Shown: positions 49,565 to 58,828, numbered from the stretch's first letter. The stretch is 64,000 nt of DNA from Acidovorax sp. sif1233 (GCF_019218755.1 NZ_JAHUWZ010000004.1:186001-250000), one strand, 5' to 3'. Numbers and translations: made by a program. Notes: generated from the sequence alone by a model not told the origin.

Positions 49565-50002
49565 ATGAATCGCTGCACTGTTCCCCACCGCGTTCCCGCA
49601 CGGAACCTACGCCACCACATCGTCGCCGGGCTCGCTTGCGCCCTCGTGTACGCCGCTCTGCCCGCCACCGCCCAGGTACAGCCTGGCCTCGGAGGCATGC
49701 GCACGTTCCCTGATGCGGCCCTGCGCGGCACCTTGACCCTCAATACGGTGTCGGAAGCCACGCTCAACGGCCGCACCATCCGCATGGCACCCGGCATGCG
49801 CCTGCTGAGCCCGCAGAACACGCTGGTGATGGCGCACACGGTGCTGGGCCAGAGCTACAAGGTGAACTACGTCATCGAAAACAGCACCGGCATGCTGATC
49901 ACCGCCTGGATCCTGACCCAGGGTGAAGCCGAACAACCCCGCAAGGGCAGTGACACGGTCGAGCGCAACTACCGCGCGGAATCCGACCCCATCAAGAAGT
50001 AA
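49565..50002 (+). CDS. Secreted protein of unknown function
   Basis: A 145-residue protein with a signal peptide (basic RNLRHH, hydrophobic core, cleavage near residue 37 after ATA). The mature ~108 residues are beta-rich in appearance ([50 protein letters not shown]) with no cysteine. I recognise no family. It lies between the tRNA and miaB, on the same strand as miaB, and is likely periplasmic. Confidence 0.75.
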   Translation: MNRCTVPHRVPARNLRHHIVAGLACALVYAALPATAQVQPGLGGMRTFPDAALRGTLTLNTVSEATLNGRTIRMAPGMRLLSPQNTLVMAHTVLGQSYKVNYVIENSTGMLITAWILTQGEAEQPRKGSDTVERNYRAESDPIKK

Positions 50003-50105
50003 CACGGCGGCTGCGCCCTGCGCAACGGCGCAACGGCGCAGCCGAATGCATGCTTGCGGAGCGCCGGGCGCCCCGCCTTATCCCTTTCCCGATCGCGAGC
50101 CCGCC

Positions 50106-51449
50106 ATGGCCAAAAAAGTCTTTATCAAAACCTTCGGCTGCCAGATGAACGAGTACGACTCGGACAAGATGGCCGACGTGCTCAATGCCGCCCAGGGCTA
50201 CGAGCCCACGCAGAACGTGGACGAAGCCGACCTCATTCTGTTCAACACCTGCTCGGTGCGCGAGAAGGCGCAGGAGAAGGTGTTCAGCGACCTGGGCCGC
50301 ATCAAGCACCTGAAGGCGCGCGGCGTGAAGATCGGCGTGGGCGGCTGCGTGGCCAGCCAGGAAGGCGCCGAGATCATCAAGCGCGCGCCCTATGTGGACG
50401 TGGTGTTCGGCCCGCAGACCCTGCACCGCCTGCCCGAGATGCTGAACCAGCGCGAACGCCTGGACAAGCCCCAGGTGGACATCAGCTTCCCCGAGATCGA
50501 GAAGTTCGACCACCTGCCCCCGGCGCGGGTCGAGGGCGCGAGCGCCTTTGTCTCCATCATGGAAGGCTGCAGCAAATACTGCAGCTACTGCGTGGTGCCC
50601 TACACGCGCGGCGAAGAGGTGAGCCGCCCGTTCGACGATGTGCTGGTGGAAGTGGCGGGCCTGGCCGACCAGGGCGTGAAGGAAATCACCCTGCTGGGCC
50701 AGAACGTGAACGCCTACCTGGGCAAGATGGGGGGCACGGCAGAGATCGCCGACTTCGCGCTGCTGCTCGAATACGTGTCCGACATCCCGGGCATCGAGCG
50801 CATCCGCTACACCACGAGCCACCCCAACGAATTCACGCCCCGCCTGATCGAGGCCTACGCCAGGCTGCCCAAGCTGGCCAGCCACCTGCACCTGCCCGTG
50901 CAGCATGGCAGCGACCGCATCCTGATGGCCATGAAGCGCGGCTACACCGCCATGGAATACAAGAGCACGGTGCGCAAGCTGCGCGCCATCCGCCCCGACC
51001 TGGCCATGAGCAGCGACTTCATCGTGGGCTTTCCCGGCGAGACGGAGGACGATTTCAACAAGATGATGAAGCTCATCGACGACATCCACTTCGACAACAG
51101 CTTCAGTTTCATCTTCAGCCCGCGCCCCGGCACGCCCGCCGCCGGCCTGCACGACGACACGCCGCACGACGTGAAACTGCGCCGCCTGCAACACCTGCAA
51201 GGCGTCATCAACGCCAACATCAAATCCATCAGCGAAAGCCGCGTGGGCTCGGTGCAGCGCATCCTGGTGGAAGGCGCCTCCAAGCGCGACGCCACCGAGC
51301 TCATGGGCCGCACCGAATGCAACCGCGTGGTCAACTTTGTGGGCCAGCCCCGCCTGGTGGGGCAGATGGTGGATGTAACGATCACCGAGGCCAAGGCCTA
51401 TACGCTGCGCGGCGAAGTGCGCACCCACGAGGCGGCATACGCCGCCTGA
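50106..51449 (+). CDS. miaB: tRNA-2-methylthio-N6-dimethylallyladenosine synthase
   Basis: A 447-residue radical-SAM methylthiotransferase. The UPF0004 domain opens [20 protein letters not shown] and carries the auxiliary-cluster cysteines ([15 protein letters not shown]). The radical-SAM motif is CSKYCSYC. The TRAM domain ends it. It modifies A37 of tRNAs reading U-initial codons. The frame extends upstream, but MAKKVF is the family start. The glrK gene starts 16 bp after the stop. Confidence 0.97.
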   Translation: MAKKVFIKTFGCQMNEYDSDKMADVLNAAQGYEPTQNVDEADLILFNTCSVREKAQEKVFSDLGRIKHLKARGVKIGVGGCVASQEGAEIIKRAPYVDVVFGPQTLHRLPEMLNQRERLDKPQVDISFPEIEKFDHLPPARVEGASAFVSIMEGCSKYCSYCVVPYTRGEEVSRPFDDVLVEVAGLADQGVKEITLLGQNVNAYLGKMGGTAEIADFALLLEYVSDIPGIERIRYTTSHPNEFTPRLIEAYARLPKLASHLHLPVQHGSDRILMAMKRGYTAMEYKSTVRKLRAIRPDLAMSSDFIVGFPGETEDDFNKMMKLIDDIHFDNSFSFIFSPRPGTPAAGLHDDTPHDVKLRRLQHLQGVINANIKSISESRVGSVQRILVEGASKRDATELMGRTECNRVVNFVGQPRLVGQMVDVTITEAKAYTLRGEVRTHEAAYAA

Positions 51450-51465
51450 GACGCAGCAGACACCC

Positions 51466-52932
51466 GTGGCAATGCCTGAACACCTGCCACACGCGGATTC
51501 GCAGAAGGTCGACGGCCCTCTGCACGGCCTCTCGTTTCAGCAACTGCTGCTCCTGGCGTTCCTGCTCATAGCGGGCCTGCTGGGCGTGAGCTCCCTGCGG
51601 GCGCTCTATACGCTGGAACAGCTCATGGTGCAAAGCCGCCACGGCGGCGCGGAGGCAACAGCCCTGAGCACGGCCGCCCAGGCGCTGAACCAGCGTGGGC
51701 AGGCGCTGGAGCGCGCGGCCCGCCAGTCCCTGGTGCTGCGGGATGCGCCACTGCGCCGCAGCTTCAACGAGATGTCCGTGGAGGCGCTGGCCGTTCTCGA
51801 CCAACTGCACAAGGGTGGACTCCCCGAAGAGCAGTCCGCGCAATGGCTCAGGCATCTGGACGCCGTCAAGGATCTGCTCGATGCCCCGCCAGAGCGGGCG
51901 CTGGAGAACGAGCGGCTGGTGGCGGAAGAATTCGTCACGCTGGAGGCGCTGCACACCACCATTGCGCAATCGGTGCAGGACATCAATGCCCAGCGCAACC
52001 GTGAACTGCAGGACCGGGTCGAGGCGAGCCGCCGCAGCGTGACCCACCAGGTGGTGGGGGTGATCGTCCTGGCCCTGGTGCTGGCCCTGGCGCTGGGCAT
52101 CTGGCTCGCCCGCCCCTTCAAGCGGCTCGAAGGCACGATCCGGCGACTGGGAGAGAACCAGCTCGAAGCGCCCGTGGTGATCTCGGGCCCCGACGACGTG
52201 CGCCGGGTCGGTCAGCAACTGGAATGGCTGCGGCTACGGCTGCTGGAGCTGGACGCCGACAAGGCCCGCTTTCTTCGCCATGTCTCGCACGAGCTCAAGA
52301 CCCCCCTGGCCGCGCTGCGGGAAGGCGTGGCGCTGCTGCAGGACGGCGTGACCGGCGAGCTCAACGCCGGCCAGCGCGAAGTGACGCAGATCCTGCACCA
52401 CAACACGCTGGTGCTGCAGGGGGAGATCGAAGCCTTGCTGCGCTTCAATGCCGCGGCGTTCGAGGCACGCCAGCTGCAGCGGCGCGACACCGATCTGCTT
52501 GCGCTGCTGGAGGCCCAGGTGGAGGCCCAGCGCCTGCAATGGCAGGCCCGTGGCCTGCGCGTGCTGGTGGAGGGACCGGCTGTGTCCCTGCAGATCGATG
52601 CCGACAAAATCGCCTCGGCCGTCAGCAACCTGCTGTCCAACGCCATCCGTTTCTCCCCCAAGGGCGGAACGGTGCGGCTGTCCCTCTCGCGCCACGCCGA
52701 CCACGTGCGCGTGGATGTCTCCGACCAGGGGCCCGGGGTGGCCAGCGCCGACCGCGACCGCGTGTTTGAACCCTTTTACCGGGGCATACGCCAGCCCGAC
52801 GATGCAGTGCGAGGCACCGGCATCGGGCTTTCCATCGTCCACGAGTACGTTGTTGCCCACGGTGGCCGCGTGCGGCTGGTGGAAGACGGCGTCCACTCCT
52901 TTTTTCGCATGGAACTACCACATGCCGCCTAG
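51466..52932 (+). CDS. glrK: GlrK/QseE-like sensor histidine kinase
   Basis: A 488-residue inner-membrane kinase. TM1 (~23-44), a periplasmic helical domain (~45-195), TM2 (~196-215), HAMP (~216-265), HisKA with phospho-His ~275 (RHVSHELKTPLAALREGVALL), and HATPase (SNLLSNAIRFSPKGG, DQGPGV, GTGIGLSIVHEYV). Layout and gene order (kinase, small lipoprotein, sigma-54 regulator) match GlrK-QseG-GlrR of enterobacteria, which responds to envelope conditions. It may be co-transcribed with miaB. The symbol rests on synteny and similarity. Confidence 0.85.
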   Translation: MAMPEHLPHADSQKVDGPLHGLSFQQLLLLAFLLIAGLLGVSSLRALYTLEQLMVQSRHGGAEATALSTAAQALNQRGQALERAARQSLVLRDAPLRRSFNEMSVEALAVLDQLHKGGLPEEQSAQWLRHLDAVKDLLDAPPERALENERLVAEEFVTLEALHTTIAQSVQDINAQRNRELQDRVEASRRSVTHQVVGVIVLALVLALALGIWLARPFKRLEGTIRRLGENQLEAPVVISGPDDVRRVGQQLEWLRLRLLELDADKARFLRHVSHELKTPLAALREGVALLQDGVTGELNAGQREVTQILHHNTLVLQGEIEALLRFNAAAFEARQLQRRDTDLLALLEAQVEAQRLQWQARGLRVLVEGPAVSLQIDADKIASAVSNLLSNAIRFSPKGGTVRLSLSRHADHVRVDVSDQGPGVASADRDRVFEPFYRGIRQPDDAVRGTGIGLSIVHEYVVAHGGRVRLVEDGVHSFFRMELPHAA

Positions 52933-53620
52933 TTATGTCCCTTGCCGCCCTGCCGGCCAGCAAGCGCTGAATTCCCCTGCATGGATCTTGCCGCTGGCCG
53001 CAGCGCTCGTGCTGACGGGCTGCAATGCCACCTCGCCCAAGGCGGCAGCAGCGGCGGCAGGAGCGCCCGCCCCCGTCGTGGCGGTTGCCGCCCCGGCCCC
53101 GGACGCACCGGAGTCCCTCCCGGCGGGCGAGGCCGCGGCCGCTGGCACAACCCAGGCCGCCGAACCGGTGCTGCAGGTGCTGGCCCAGGCCGACCGGACG
53201 CTGCGCATGCCCGCAGCAGAACTGGCCAGGGAAATCGCCCGCCTCGGCGAGGCGGAAGACGCGACGGCGGAAACCCCGCTTCTCCTGGCTGTTGCGCTTG
53301 CGCAGACACGCCAGCCCGTCGATACGGCACGTGCCCTCGGGCTGGTGCAGCGCGTGATGGGCAACACCGCTGCCGCGGCGCAGCCCCTGCATCCCCTGGC
53401 GCGCCTCATGGAGGCACGGCTGCTGCAGCAACGCCGGCTTGAAGACCAGTTGGAGCGGCAGGCACAACAACTGCGCGATGCACAGCGCCGCAACGACCAG
53501 CTCAACGAACGGCTGGAGGCCGTGCGCGCCATCGAACGCAGCCTGACCACGCGCCCCGCCCCGCTTCCTGCCACACCGGCATCAACCCCGGGCAGCAGCC
53601 CGCAGCGCCCGGCCCCCTGA
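52922..53620 (+). CDS. qseG: QseG-like lipoprotein with coiled coil
   Basis: A 232-residue predicted lipoprotein. The signal ends in LVLTGC, with lipidation at Cys ~34. An Ala/Pro-rich linker (~37-80) follows, then a helical region and a coiled coil (~170-210, LLQQRRLEDQLERQAQQLRD). The C terminus is Pro-rich. The start overlaps glrK by 11 bp. In E. coli QseG is an outer-membrane lipoprotein that modulates the QseE/GlrK kinase; similar position and form suggest the same here. Similarity is low, so the name is by context. Confidence 0.65.
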   Translation: MPPSYVPCRPAGQQALNSPAWILPLAAALVLTGCNATSPKAAAAAAGAPAPVVAVAAPAPDAPESLPAGEAAAAGTTQAAEPVLQVLAQADRTLRMPAAELAREIARLGEAEDATAETPLLLAVALAQTRQPVDTARALGLVQRVMGNTAAAAQPLHPLARLMEARLLQQRRLEDQLERQAQQLRDAQRRNDQLNERLEAVRAIERSLTTRPAPLPATPASTPGSSPQRPAP

Positions 53621-53638
53621 GCTTGCGAGACAACGACC

Positions 53639-55054
53639 ATGGCAGCCACTCCCCGCCCCTCCCGCGCAACGCCCGCCGCCCGCATTCTTGTGGTGGACGA
53701 TGACGCCGACATGCTGCGGCTGTTGTCCCTGCGGCTCCATGCCGCCGGATACGACGTGGTGGCCGTGGGCTCGGCCGAGGCCGCGCTGGCCCAGCTCGAC
53801 ATGGCGCGCCCCCAGCTCGTGCTGAGCGACGTGCGCCTGCCAGGGCGCGACGGACTCGCGCTGTTCGACGAAGTGCGTGCACGCCACCCCTCGCTGCCGG
53901 TCATCCTGCTCACCGCCCACGGCACCATTCCCGATGCGGTGGAAGCCACGTCGCGCGGGGTGTTCACCTACCTCACCAAGCCCTACGACGGCAAGGAGCT
54001 GCTCGAGAAAATCGCCCAGGCCCTGGCGCTCAGCGCCCCTGCGGTGGCACATGCCCATGCCAACGAGGCATGGCGCGCCGAGATCGTGAGCCGCTCCAAC
54101 CGCATGACCGACCTGCTGGCCGAAGCCTACATGGTGGCCCAGTCGGATGCGAGCGTGCTGTTGCTGGGCGACAGCGGCTCGGGCAAGGAACTGCTGGCCC
54201 AGGCCATCCACCGCGCCAGCCCCCGTGCGAGCCATCCCTTTGTGGCGGTCAACTGCGGCGCCATCCCCGAGGCCCTGCTGGAGTCCGAACTGTTTGGCCA
54301 CGTCAAGGGCGCCTTCACCGACGCGGTGAGCAACCACAAGGGGTTGTTCCAGGCCGCCGAAGGCGGCACCTTGCTGCTGGACGAGATCGGCGACATGCCC
54401 CCCGCACTGCAGGTCAAGCTGCTGCGGGTGCTGCAGGAGCGCGCGGTGCGCCCCGTGGGGGCCAGCCAGGCGATCCCGATCAACGTGCGCATCATCTCGG
54501 CCACGCACCGCGACCTGGAGGCAGCGATGGCCACGGCCCAGTTCCGTGAAGACCTGTACTACCGCCTGAACGTGGTCACGCTGATGCTGCCCACCCTCGC
54601 AGACCGGCGCGAGGACATCGCGCTGCTGGCCAACCACTTTCTGGACAAGCTGGCGCGCAAGTACGACAAGCGCCTGTCAGGCTTTGCGCCCGAGGCGCTC
54701 AAGGCCCTGACCCTGGCCGCCTGGCCCGGCAATGTGCGCCAGCTCTACAACGTTGTCGAGCAGGTGTGCGCGCTGTCCACCACCCCTCTGGTGCCCCTGA
54801 CGCTGGTGCAGCGCGCGCTGCGCACGCCGTCCACCCAGGTGCTGAGCTTTGCCGAAGCCCGGCAACGCTTCGAGCGCGAGTATCTGGTGGGCCTGCTCAA
54901 GATGACGGACGGCAACGTGGCCGATGCGGCGCGCCTGGCGCAGCGCAACCGCACGGAGTTCTACCGGCTGCTGCAAAAACACGCGCTGACCCCCGGAAAC
55001 TTCAAGAATGACGCCCCGGACAACGACGACGTCGCCGATGGGCGACACGACTAA
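53639..55054 (+). CDS. glrR: GlrR-like sigma-54-dependent response regulator
   Basis: A 471-residue NtrC-family protein. Receiver domain with Asp ~64 (VLSDVRLPGRDG) and Lys in YLTKPYDG. AAA+ domain with Walker A GDSGSGKE (~177) and DEIGDMPPALQVKLLRVLQE. Fis-type HTH at the end (NVADAARLAQRNRTEFYRLLQ). AAA+ and HTH closely resemble enterobacterial GlrR. The sigma-54 contact loop reads GAFTDA (224-229) instead of GAFTGA. Candidate binding sites lie in its own 3' end and just after it, ahead of opgG. Confidence 0.9.
   Translation: MAATPRPSRATPAARILVVDDDADMLRLLSLRLHAAGYDVVAVGSAEAALAQLDMARPQLVLSDVRLPGRDGLALFDEVRARHPSLPVILLTAHGTIPDAVEATSRGVFTYLTKPYDGKELLEKIAQALALSAPAVAHAHANEAWRAEIVSRSNRMTDLLAEAYMVAQSDASVLLLGDSGSGKELLAQAIHRASPRASHPFVAVNCGAIPEALLESELFGHVKGAFTDAVSNHKGLFQAAEGGTLLLDEIGDMPPALQVKLLRVLQERAVRPVGASQAIPINVRIISATHRDLEAAMATAQFREDLYYRLNVVTLMLPTLADRREDIALLANHFLDKLARKYDKRLSGFAPEALKALTLAAWPGNVRQLYNVVEQVCALSTTPLVPLTLVQRALRTPSTQVLSFAEARQRFEREYLVGLLKMTDGNVADAARLAQRNRTEFYRLLQKHALTPGNFKNDAPDNDDVADGRHD
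55030..55047. promoter_or_regulatory. Candidate GlrR enhancer site 1
   Basis: CGTCGCCGATGGGCGACA contains the perfect inverted repeat GTCGCC-GATG-GGCGAC. It matches TGTC-N10-GACA at 7 of 8 fixed positions. It lies inside the last codons of glrR, so codon constraint may explain part of it. Confidence 0.55.
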
Positions 55055-55064
55055 GTATTTGATT
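55052..55064 (-). promoter_or_regulatory. Candidate IHF site 1
   Basis: The minus strand reads AATCAAATACTTA, an exact match to the IHF consensus WATCAA-N4-TTR. It overlaps the glrR stop codon and is part of a ~28-bp direct repeat with site 2 (55051-55078 and 55176-55203). Confidence 0.55.
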
Positions 55065-55096
55065 TATCTGGGTTTTTTAGCAGCGATCCCATTCGC

Positions 55097-55114
55097 TGTC
55101 GCCAGATGGCGACA
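55097..55114. promoter_or_regulatory. Candidate GlrR enhancer site 2
   Basis: TGTCGCCAGATGGCGACA is an exact TGTC-N10-GACA and a perfect 7-4-7 inverted repeat sharing GTCGCC-N4-GGCGAC with site 1. It lies about 130 bp before the predicted sigma-54 start, a usual enhancer distance. Confidence 0.75.
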
Positions 55115-55176
55115 AAAAGACGGCATTTCGGCTCCCATGGCGGGGTTGCACATCTGCTTACATGCAGTTGATGGCC

Positions 55177-55189
55177 TAAGCATTTGATT
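55177..55189 (-). promoter_or_regulatory. Candidate IHF site 2
   Basis: The minus strand reads AATCAAATGCTTA, again an exact WATCAA-N4-TTR. It lies between the enhancer site and the -24/-12 promoter, where IHF bends DNA in many sigma-54 promoters. Confidence 0.65.
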
Positions 55190-55208
55190 TAGAACAGTTT
55201 TTTCAAGC

Positions 55209-55223
55209 TGGCACAGGGTTTGC
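55209..55223 (+). promoter_or_regulatory. Sigma-54 (-24/-12) promoter of opgGH
   Basis: TGGCACAGGGTTTGC matches TGGCAC-N5-TTGC, with the invariant GG and GC ten bases apart. The predicted start is near 55235, one base before the annotated opgG ATG. Confidence 0.82.
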
Positions 55224-55235
55224 CCTAGTTCCGGC

Positions 55236-56804
55236 ATGCAAGCTGTTTTTTCTCTCCGTTCACGCGCCATCGGCCGCCTCCCGCGGGCCGTGATGGCGCT
55301 GGCCGCCGCCCTGCTCGCAGGCACTGCGCAGGCGCAAGGCTTCGATTTCGACAGCGTCACCCGCCTCGCCCGGGAGCGGGCACAGAAGCCGTATCGCGCA
55401 TCCAGCGACAAGCTGCCCGCCGACCTCGCAAAACTCAACTACGACCAGGTGCGCGACATCCGCTGGCGCCCCGACCGCGCCCTGTGGCGCACCGAGAAGC
55501 TGCCGTTCGAGGCCATGTTCTTCCACCTGGGCCTGTACCAGAAAGAGCCGGTGCTGATCAACGAAGTCACGCCGCAGGGCGCGCGCCACATCGGCTACAG
55601 CCGTGCGGACTTCGACTATGGCAAGAACCAGGTGCGGCCTGAGGCCTGGGGAGACCTGGGCTTTGCAGGCTTTCGCCTGCACAACCACCTCAACTCCAGC
55701 GCCTACAAGGATGAGCTGGTGGTCTTCCAGGGCGCGAGCTACTTCCGCGCGCTGGGAAAGGGCCAGCAGTACGGCCTGTCGGCCCGGGGGCTGGCCATCG
55801 ACACCGTGGGCGGCAGTGGCGAGGAGTTCTCGCGCTTCACCGAGTTCTGGCTGGTACGGCCCGACCCCTTGTCCACACAGGTCACGGTGTACGCGCTGCT
55901 GGATTCGCCCCGCGCCACCGGCGCCTACCGCTTCGACATCCAGCCCGGCGCGCAGACCACCACCACCGTGCGCAGCCGCATTTTTGTGCGGCCCGGCTCC
56001 GGCAAGCCCATCGCCACGCTCGGGGTCGCGCCGCTGACCAGCATGTTCTTCTTTGGCGAGAACCAGCCCCGCAAGGACGACTTCCGGCCCGAAGTGCATG
56101 ACTCCGACGGCCTGATGATCGCCACCGGCGAGGGCGAATGGCTGTGGCGGCCGCTGCAGAACCCCAGGCAGACACTGGTCACATCGTTTGCCACCCAAAA
56201 CCCCAAGGGCTTTGGCCTGATGCAGCGCGACCGCCAGTGGTCGAACTATGAGGACGTGGAAGCCCGGTATGAGCGCCGCCCCAGCGCCTGGGTGCGCCCC
56301 CTGCACGACTGGGGCGCTGGCCGCGTGGAACTGGTGCAGCTCCACACCCCCGACGAAACGCACGACAACATCGTGGCGTATTGGGTTCCGGCCCAGATGC
56401 CGGCCCCCGGCCAGCCCCTGGAATTTGCCTATGAGCTGAGCTGGCAGGGCGACGAGCAGCAGCGCCCCCCCGGGGCCTGGGCCACGCAATCGCGCCGGGG
56501 CATGGGCTACACCAAACAAACCGCCGAGGCCCTGCGCCAGCAGGCCCAGTACGTGGTCGATTTCGACGGCCCCGCCCTCAAGGCCCTGCCCGCCGACGCC
56601 ACCGTGAAGGCCGTGGTGACCAGCGATGCCAACGGCAAGGTGCTTGAAAACATCGTCTACCGCAATCCCGCCACCGAGCAGTGGCGCATGACCGTTCGCG
56701 TACAGCGCCAAAAGGCCGATCGCCCGATCGAGCTGCGCGCTTTTCTTCAACACGACAACCACGCTGTGAGTGAAACATGGACGCACATCATTCTTCCCGA
56801 GTAA
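55236..56804 (+). CDS. opgG: Glucan biosynthesis protein G (OpgG/MdoG)
   Basis: A 522-residue periplasmic protein. The signal peptide ends ALLAGTAQA near residue 33. The mature part has YDQVRDIRWRPDRALW, FHLGLYQKEPVLINEV, GFAGFRLHNHLN and TSMFFFGENQP, all OpgG landmarks. It is required for the backbone and branching of osmoregulated periplasmic glucans. The listed ATG nearly coincides with the predicted sigma-54 start, so the mRNA may be leaderless or translation may begin at GTG/ATG 55290-55295. It overlaps opgH by 28 bp. Confidence 0.93.
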   Translation: MQAVFSLRSRAIGRLPRAVMALAAALLAGTAQAQGFDFDSVTRLARERAQKPYRASSDKLPADLAKLNYDQVRDIRWRPDRALWRTEKLPFEAMFFHLGLYQKEPVLINEVTPQGARHIGYSRADFDYGKNQVRPEAWGDLGFAGFRLHNHLNSSAYKDELVVFQGASYFRALGKGQQYGLSARGLAIDTVGGSGEEFSRFTEFWLVRPDPLSTQVTVYALLDSPRATGAYRFDIQPGAQTTTTVRSRIFVRPGSGKPIATLGVAPLTSMFFFGENQPRKDDFRPEVHDSDGLMIATGEGEWLWRPLQNPRQTLVTSFATQNPKGFGLMQRDRQWSNYEDVEARYERRPSAWVRPLHDWGAGRVELVQLHTPDETHDNIVAYWVPAQMPAPGQPLEFAYELSWQGDEQQRPPGAWATQSRRGMGYTKQTAEALRQQAQYVVDFDGPALKALPADATVKAVVTSDANGKVLENIVYRNPATEQWRMTVRVQRQKADRPIELRAFLQHDNHAVSETWTHIILPE

Positions 56805-58795
56805 GCCCCCTACAGCAGCACCGGACTGTCGGCATCCCGCGCAGCACGCTGCGCGAGGAACGGCACCCCAATGCCGTGACCGCGCCCCCGGTCAACCGGG
56901 GCTCCATGGCACCGCTGCCCTGGCGCGGCTTCTGGAACAGCATGGGCACCGCCCTCCTGCTGCGCCTGACAGGCCGCAGCGCAGCGCCCCACCCGGCCCT
57001 GCCCGCGGCCCCCGCCGTGGCCCAGGCCTGGGAGGGCGCCGCGCAGCGCCGCCGCTGGACCTTTGCCGTGCTGACCGCGTTGACCACGGCCCTGGCCAGC
57101 TTTCTGTTTGCGGGCGTGCAGCCCGACTATGAAAACGCCTGGCTGGGGTACGGCCAGATCGCGCTGTTTGCGCTGCTCTCCGCCTGGGTGGTCACCGGTT
57201 TCCTGACCGGCCTGATGGGTTTCTGGGTGATGCTGCGCGGTGACCGGCACGCGCTGTCCGTGCGCAGCGTGCTGGAGCACGAACTGGCGCCCGACGCGCG
57301 CACGGCCATCATCATGCCGATCTGCAACGAAGATGTGGCCACGGTGTTTGCCGGGCTGCGGGCCACGTGCGAGTCGGTCGCATCCACCGGCCACGGTGCC
57401 ACCTTCGACGTGTTCGTGCTGTCCGACAGCTACGACCCCGCCATCGCCCAGGCCGAGCGTGCCGCATGGGAGGCGCTGCGCGATGCCCTCGCCCAGCACG
57501 GCCAGCAGCCGCAAGTGCAGGTGTACTACCGCCTGCGCACCCGCCGCACGCACCGCAAGGCCGGCAATGTGGCCGACTTCTGCCGCCGCTGGGGCAAGGA
57601 CTACCGCTACATGGTGGTGCTGGACGCCGACAGCGTGATGAGCGGCGACTGCATCGTCTCGATGGCCAAGCTGATGGAAGCCAACCCCAGCGCCGGCATC
57701 ATCCAGACAGCCACGCAGGCCATCGGCCACGTCACGCTGCACGCCCGCGCACAGCAGTTCGCCTCGCGCGTCACAGGCCGCCTCTTCACCCTGGGCATGC
57801 AGTACTGGCAACTGGGCGAATCCCACTACTGGGGCCACAACGCCATCATCCGCGTAGCTCCTTTCATGGAGCATTGCGCACTCGCACCCATCAAGGGCAA
57901 GGGCGGTCTGGCGGGCGGCATCATGTCGCACGATTTCGTGGAAGCAGCCCTGATGCGCCGCGCGGGCTACCACGTGTGGCTGGTGGCCGACCTGGTCGGC
58001 AGCTACGAGCAACAGCCTCCCGACCTGCTGGCCGAACTGCAACGCGACCGCCGCTGGTGCCAGGGCAACCTGCAGAACGCTCGCCTCATGGCCGAGCCCG
58101 GCCTCCACGCCGTGCACCGCTCGATGTTCATCACGGGCGCCATGGCCTACCTCTCGGCCCCATTGTGGCTGGCCTTCCTCACCCTGGGCACGGCGCTGTG
58201 GCTCTCGGGCGCCAAGCTCGTGGCCGACTGGCACATCCTGCCGGCCGAACTGCTCTCGCTGTGGGCATGGACGCTGTGCATGCTATTCCTGCCTCGCATC
58301 CTGGGCCTGGCCGCGGTGTTCATGCGCCGCGAGCAAAAGGAGTACGGCGGCGCCTTCAGCCTGCTCAAGAGCGCCGCGCTCGAAAGCGTGCTGGCCATCC
58401 TGCAGGCCCCCATCCGCATGCTGGCGCATTCGCTGTTCGTACTGATAGCGCTCACGGGCCTGAAGCTGGAATGGAAATCGCCTCCGCGCGAGGCCCACGC
58501 CGTGCCCTGGCTCCATGCCGTGCGCCAGCTGGCCCCCATGAGCGTGGTGATCGGCCTGCTGGCGCTGGGTGTTGCGCTGATCGACAGCAGCGCCCTCCTG
58601 TGGCTGATGCCCGTGGGCCTGCCGCTGGCGCTGGCGATTCCGCTGGCCGTGCTCACCAGCCAGATCGCGCTGGGCAAGGCGATGCGCGCACAGCGCCTGC
58701 TGCTGATTCCCGAGGAGTCCTGGTCGCCCCCCGTGCTGCGCCGCGCATGGCTGCATGCCAGCCGCCTGGCACAGCCGATGCTGAAGGCAGCCTAG
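56777..58795 (+). CDS. opgH: Glucans biosynthesis glucosyltransferase H (OpgH/MdoH)
   Basis: A 672-residue inner-membrane GT2 enzyme. Several helices flank the catalytic loop: TAIIMPICNEDV, VVLDADSVMSGD (D-x-D), HDFVEAALMRRAGY and the QRDRRWCQGN (QxxRW) motif. It polymerises glucose from UDP-glucose and probably exports the backbone. It is shorter than E. coli OpgH (847), mainly at the N terminus. Translation is coupled to opgG by a 28-bp overlap, and a strong terminator follows. Confidence 0.95.
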   Translation: MDAHHSSRVSPLQQHRTVGIPRSTLREERHPNAVTAPPVNRGSMAPLPWRGFWNSMGTALLLRLTGRSAAPHPALPAAPAVAQAWEGAAQRRRWTFAVLTALTTALASFLFAGVQPDYENAWLGYGQIALFALLSAWVVTGFLTGLMGFWVMLRGDRHALSVRSVLEHELAPDARTAIIMPICNEDVATVFAGLRATCESVASTGHGATFDVFVLSDSYDPAIAQAERAAWEALRDALAQHGQQPQVQVYYRLRTRRTHRKAGNVADFCRRWGKDYRYMVVLDADSVMSGDCIVSMAKLMEANPSAGIIQTATQAIGHVTLHARAQQFASRVTGRLFTLGMQYWQLGESHYWGHNAIIRVAPFMEHCALAPIKGKGGLAGGIMSHDFVEAALMRRAGYHVWLVADLVGSYEQQPPDLLAELQRDRRWCQGNLQNARLMAEPGLHAVHRSMFITGAMAYLSAPLWLAFLTLGTALWLSGAKLVADWHILPAELLSLWAWTLCMLFLPRILGLAAVFMRREQKEYGGAFSLLKSAALESVLAILQAPIRMLAHSLFVLIALTGLKLEWKSPPREAHAVPWLHAVRQLAPMSVVIGLLALGVALIDSSALLWLMPVGLPLALAIPLAVLTSQIALGKAMRAQRLLLIPEESWSPPVLRRAWLHASRLAQPMLKAA

Positions 58796-58828
58796 TCCGT
58801 CGCCTCCTCGCGATCACATCGCCCACAA

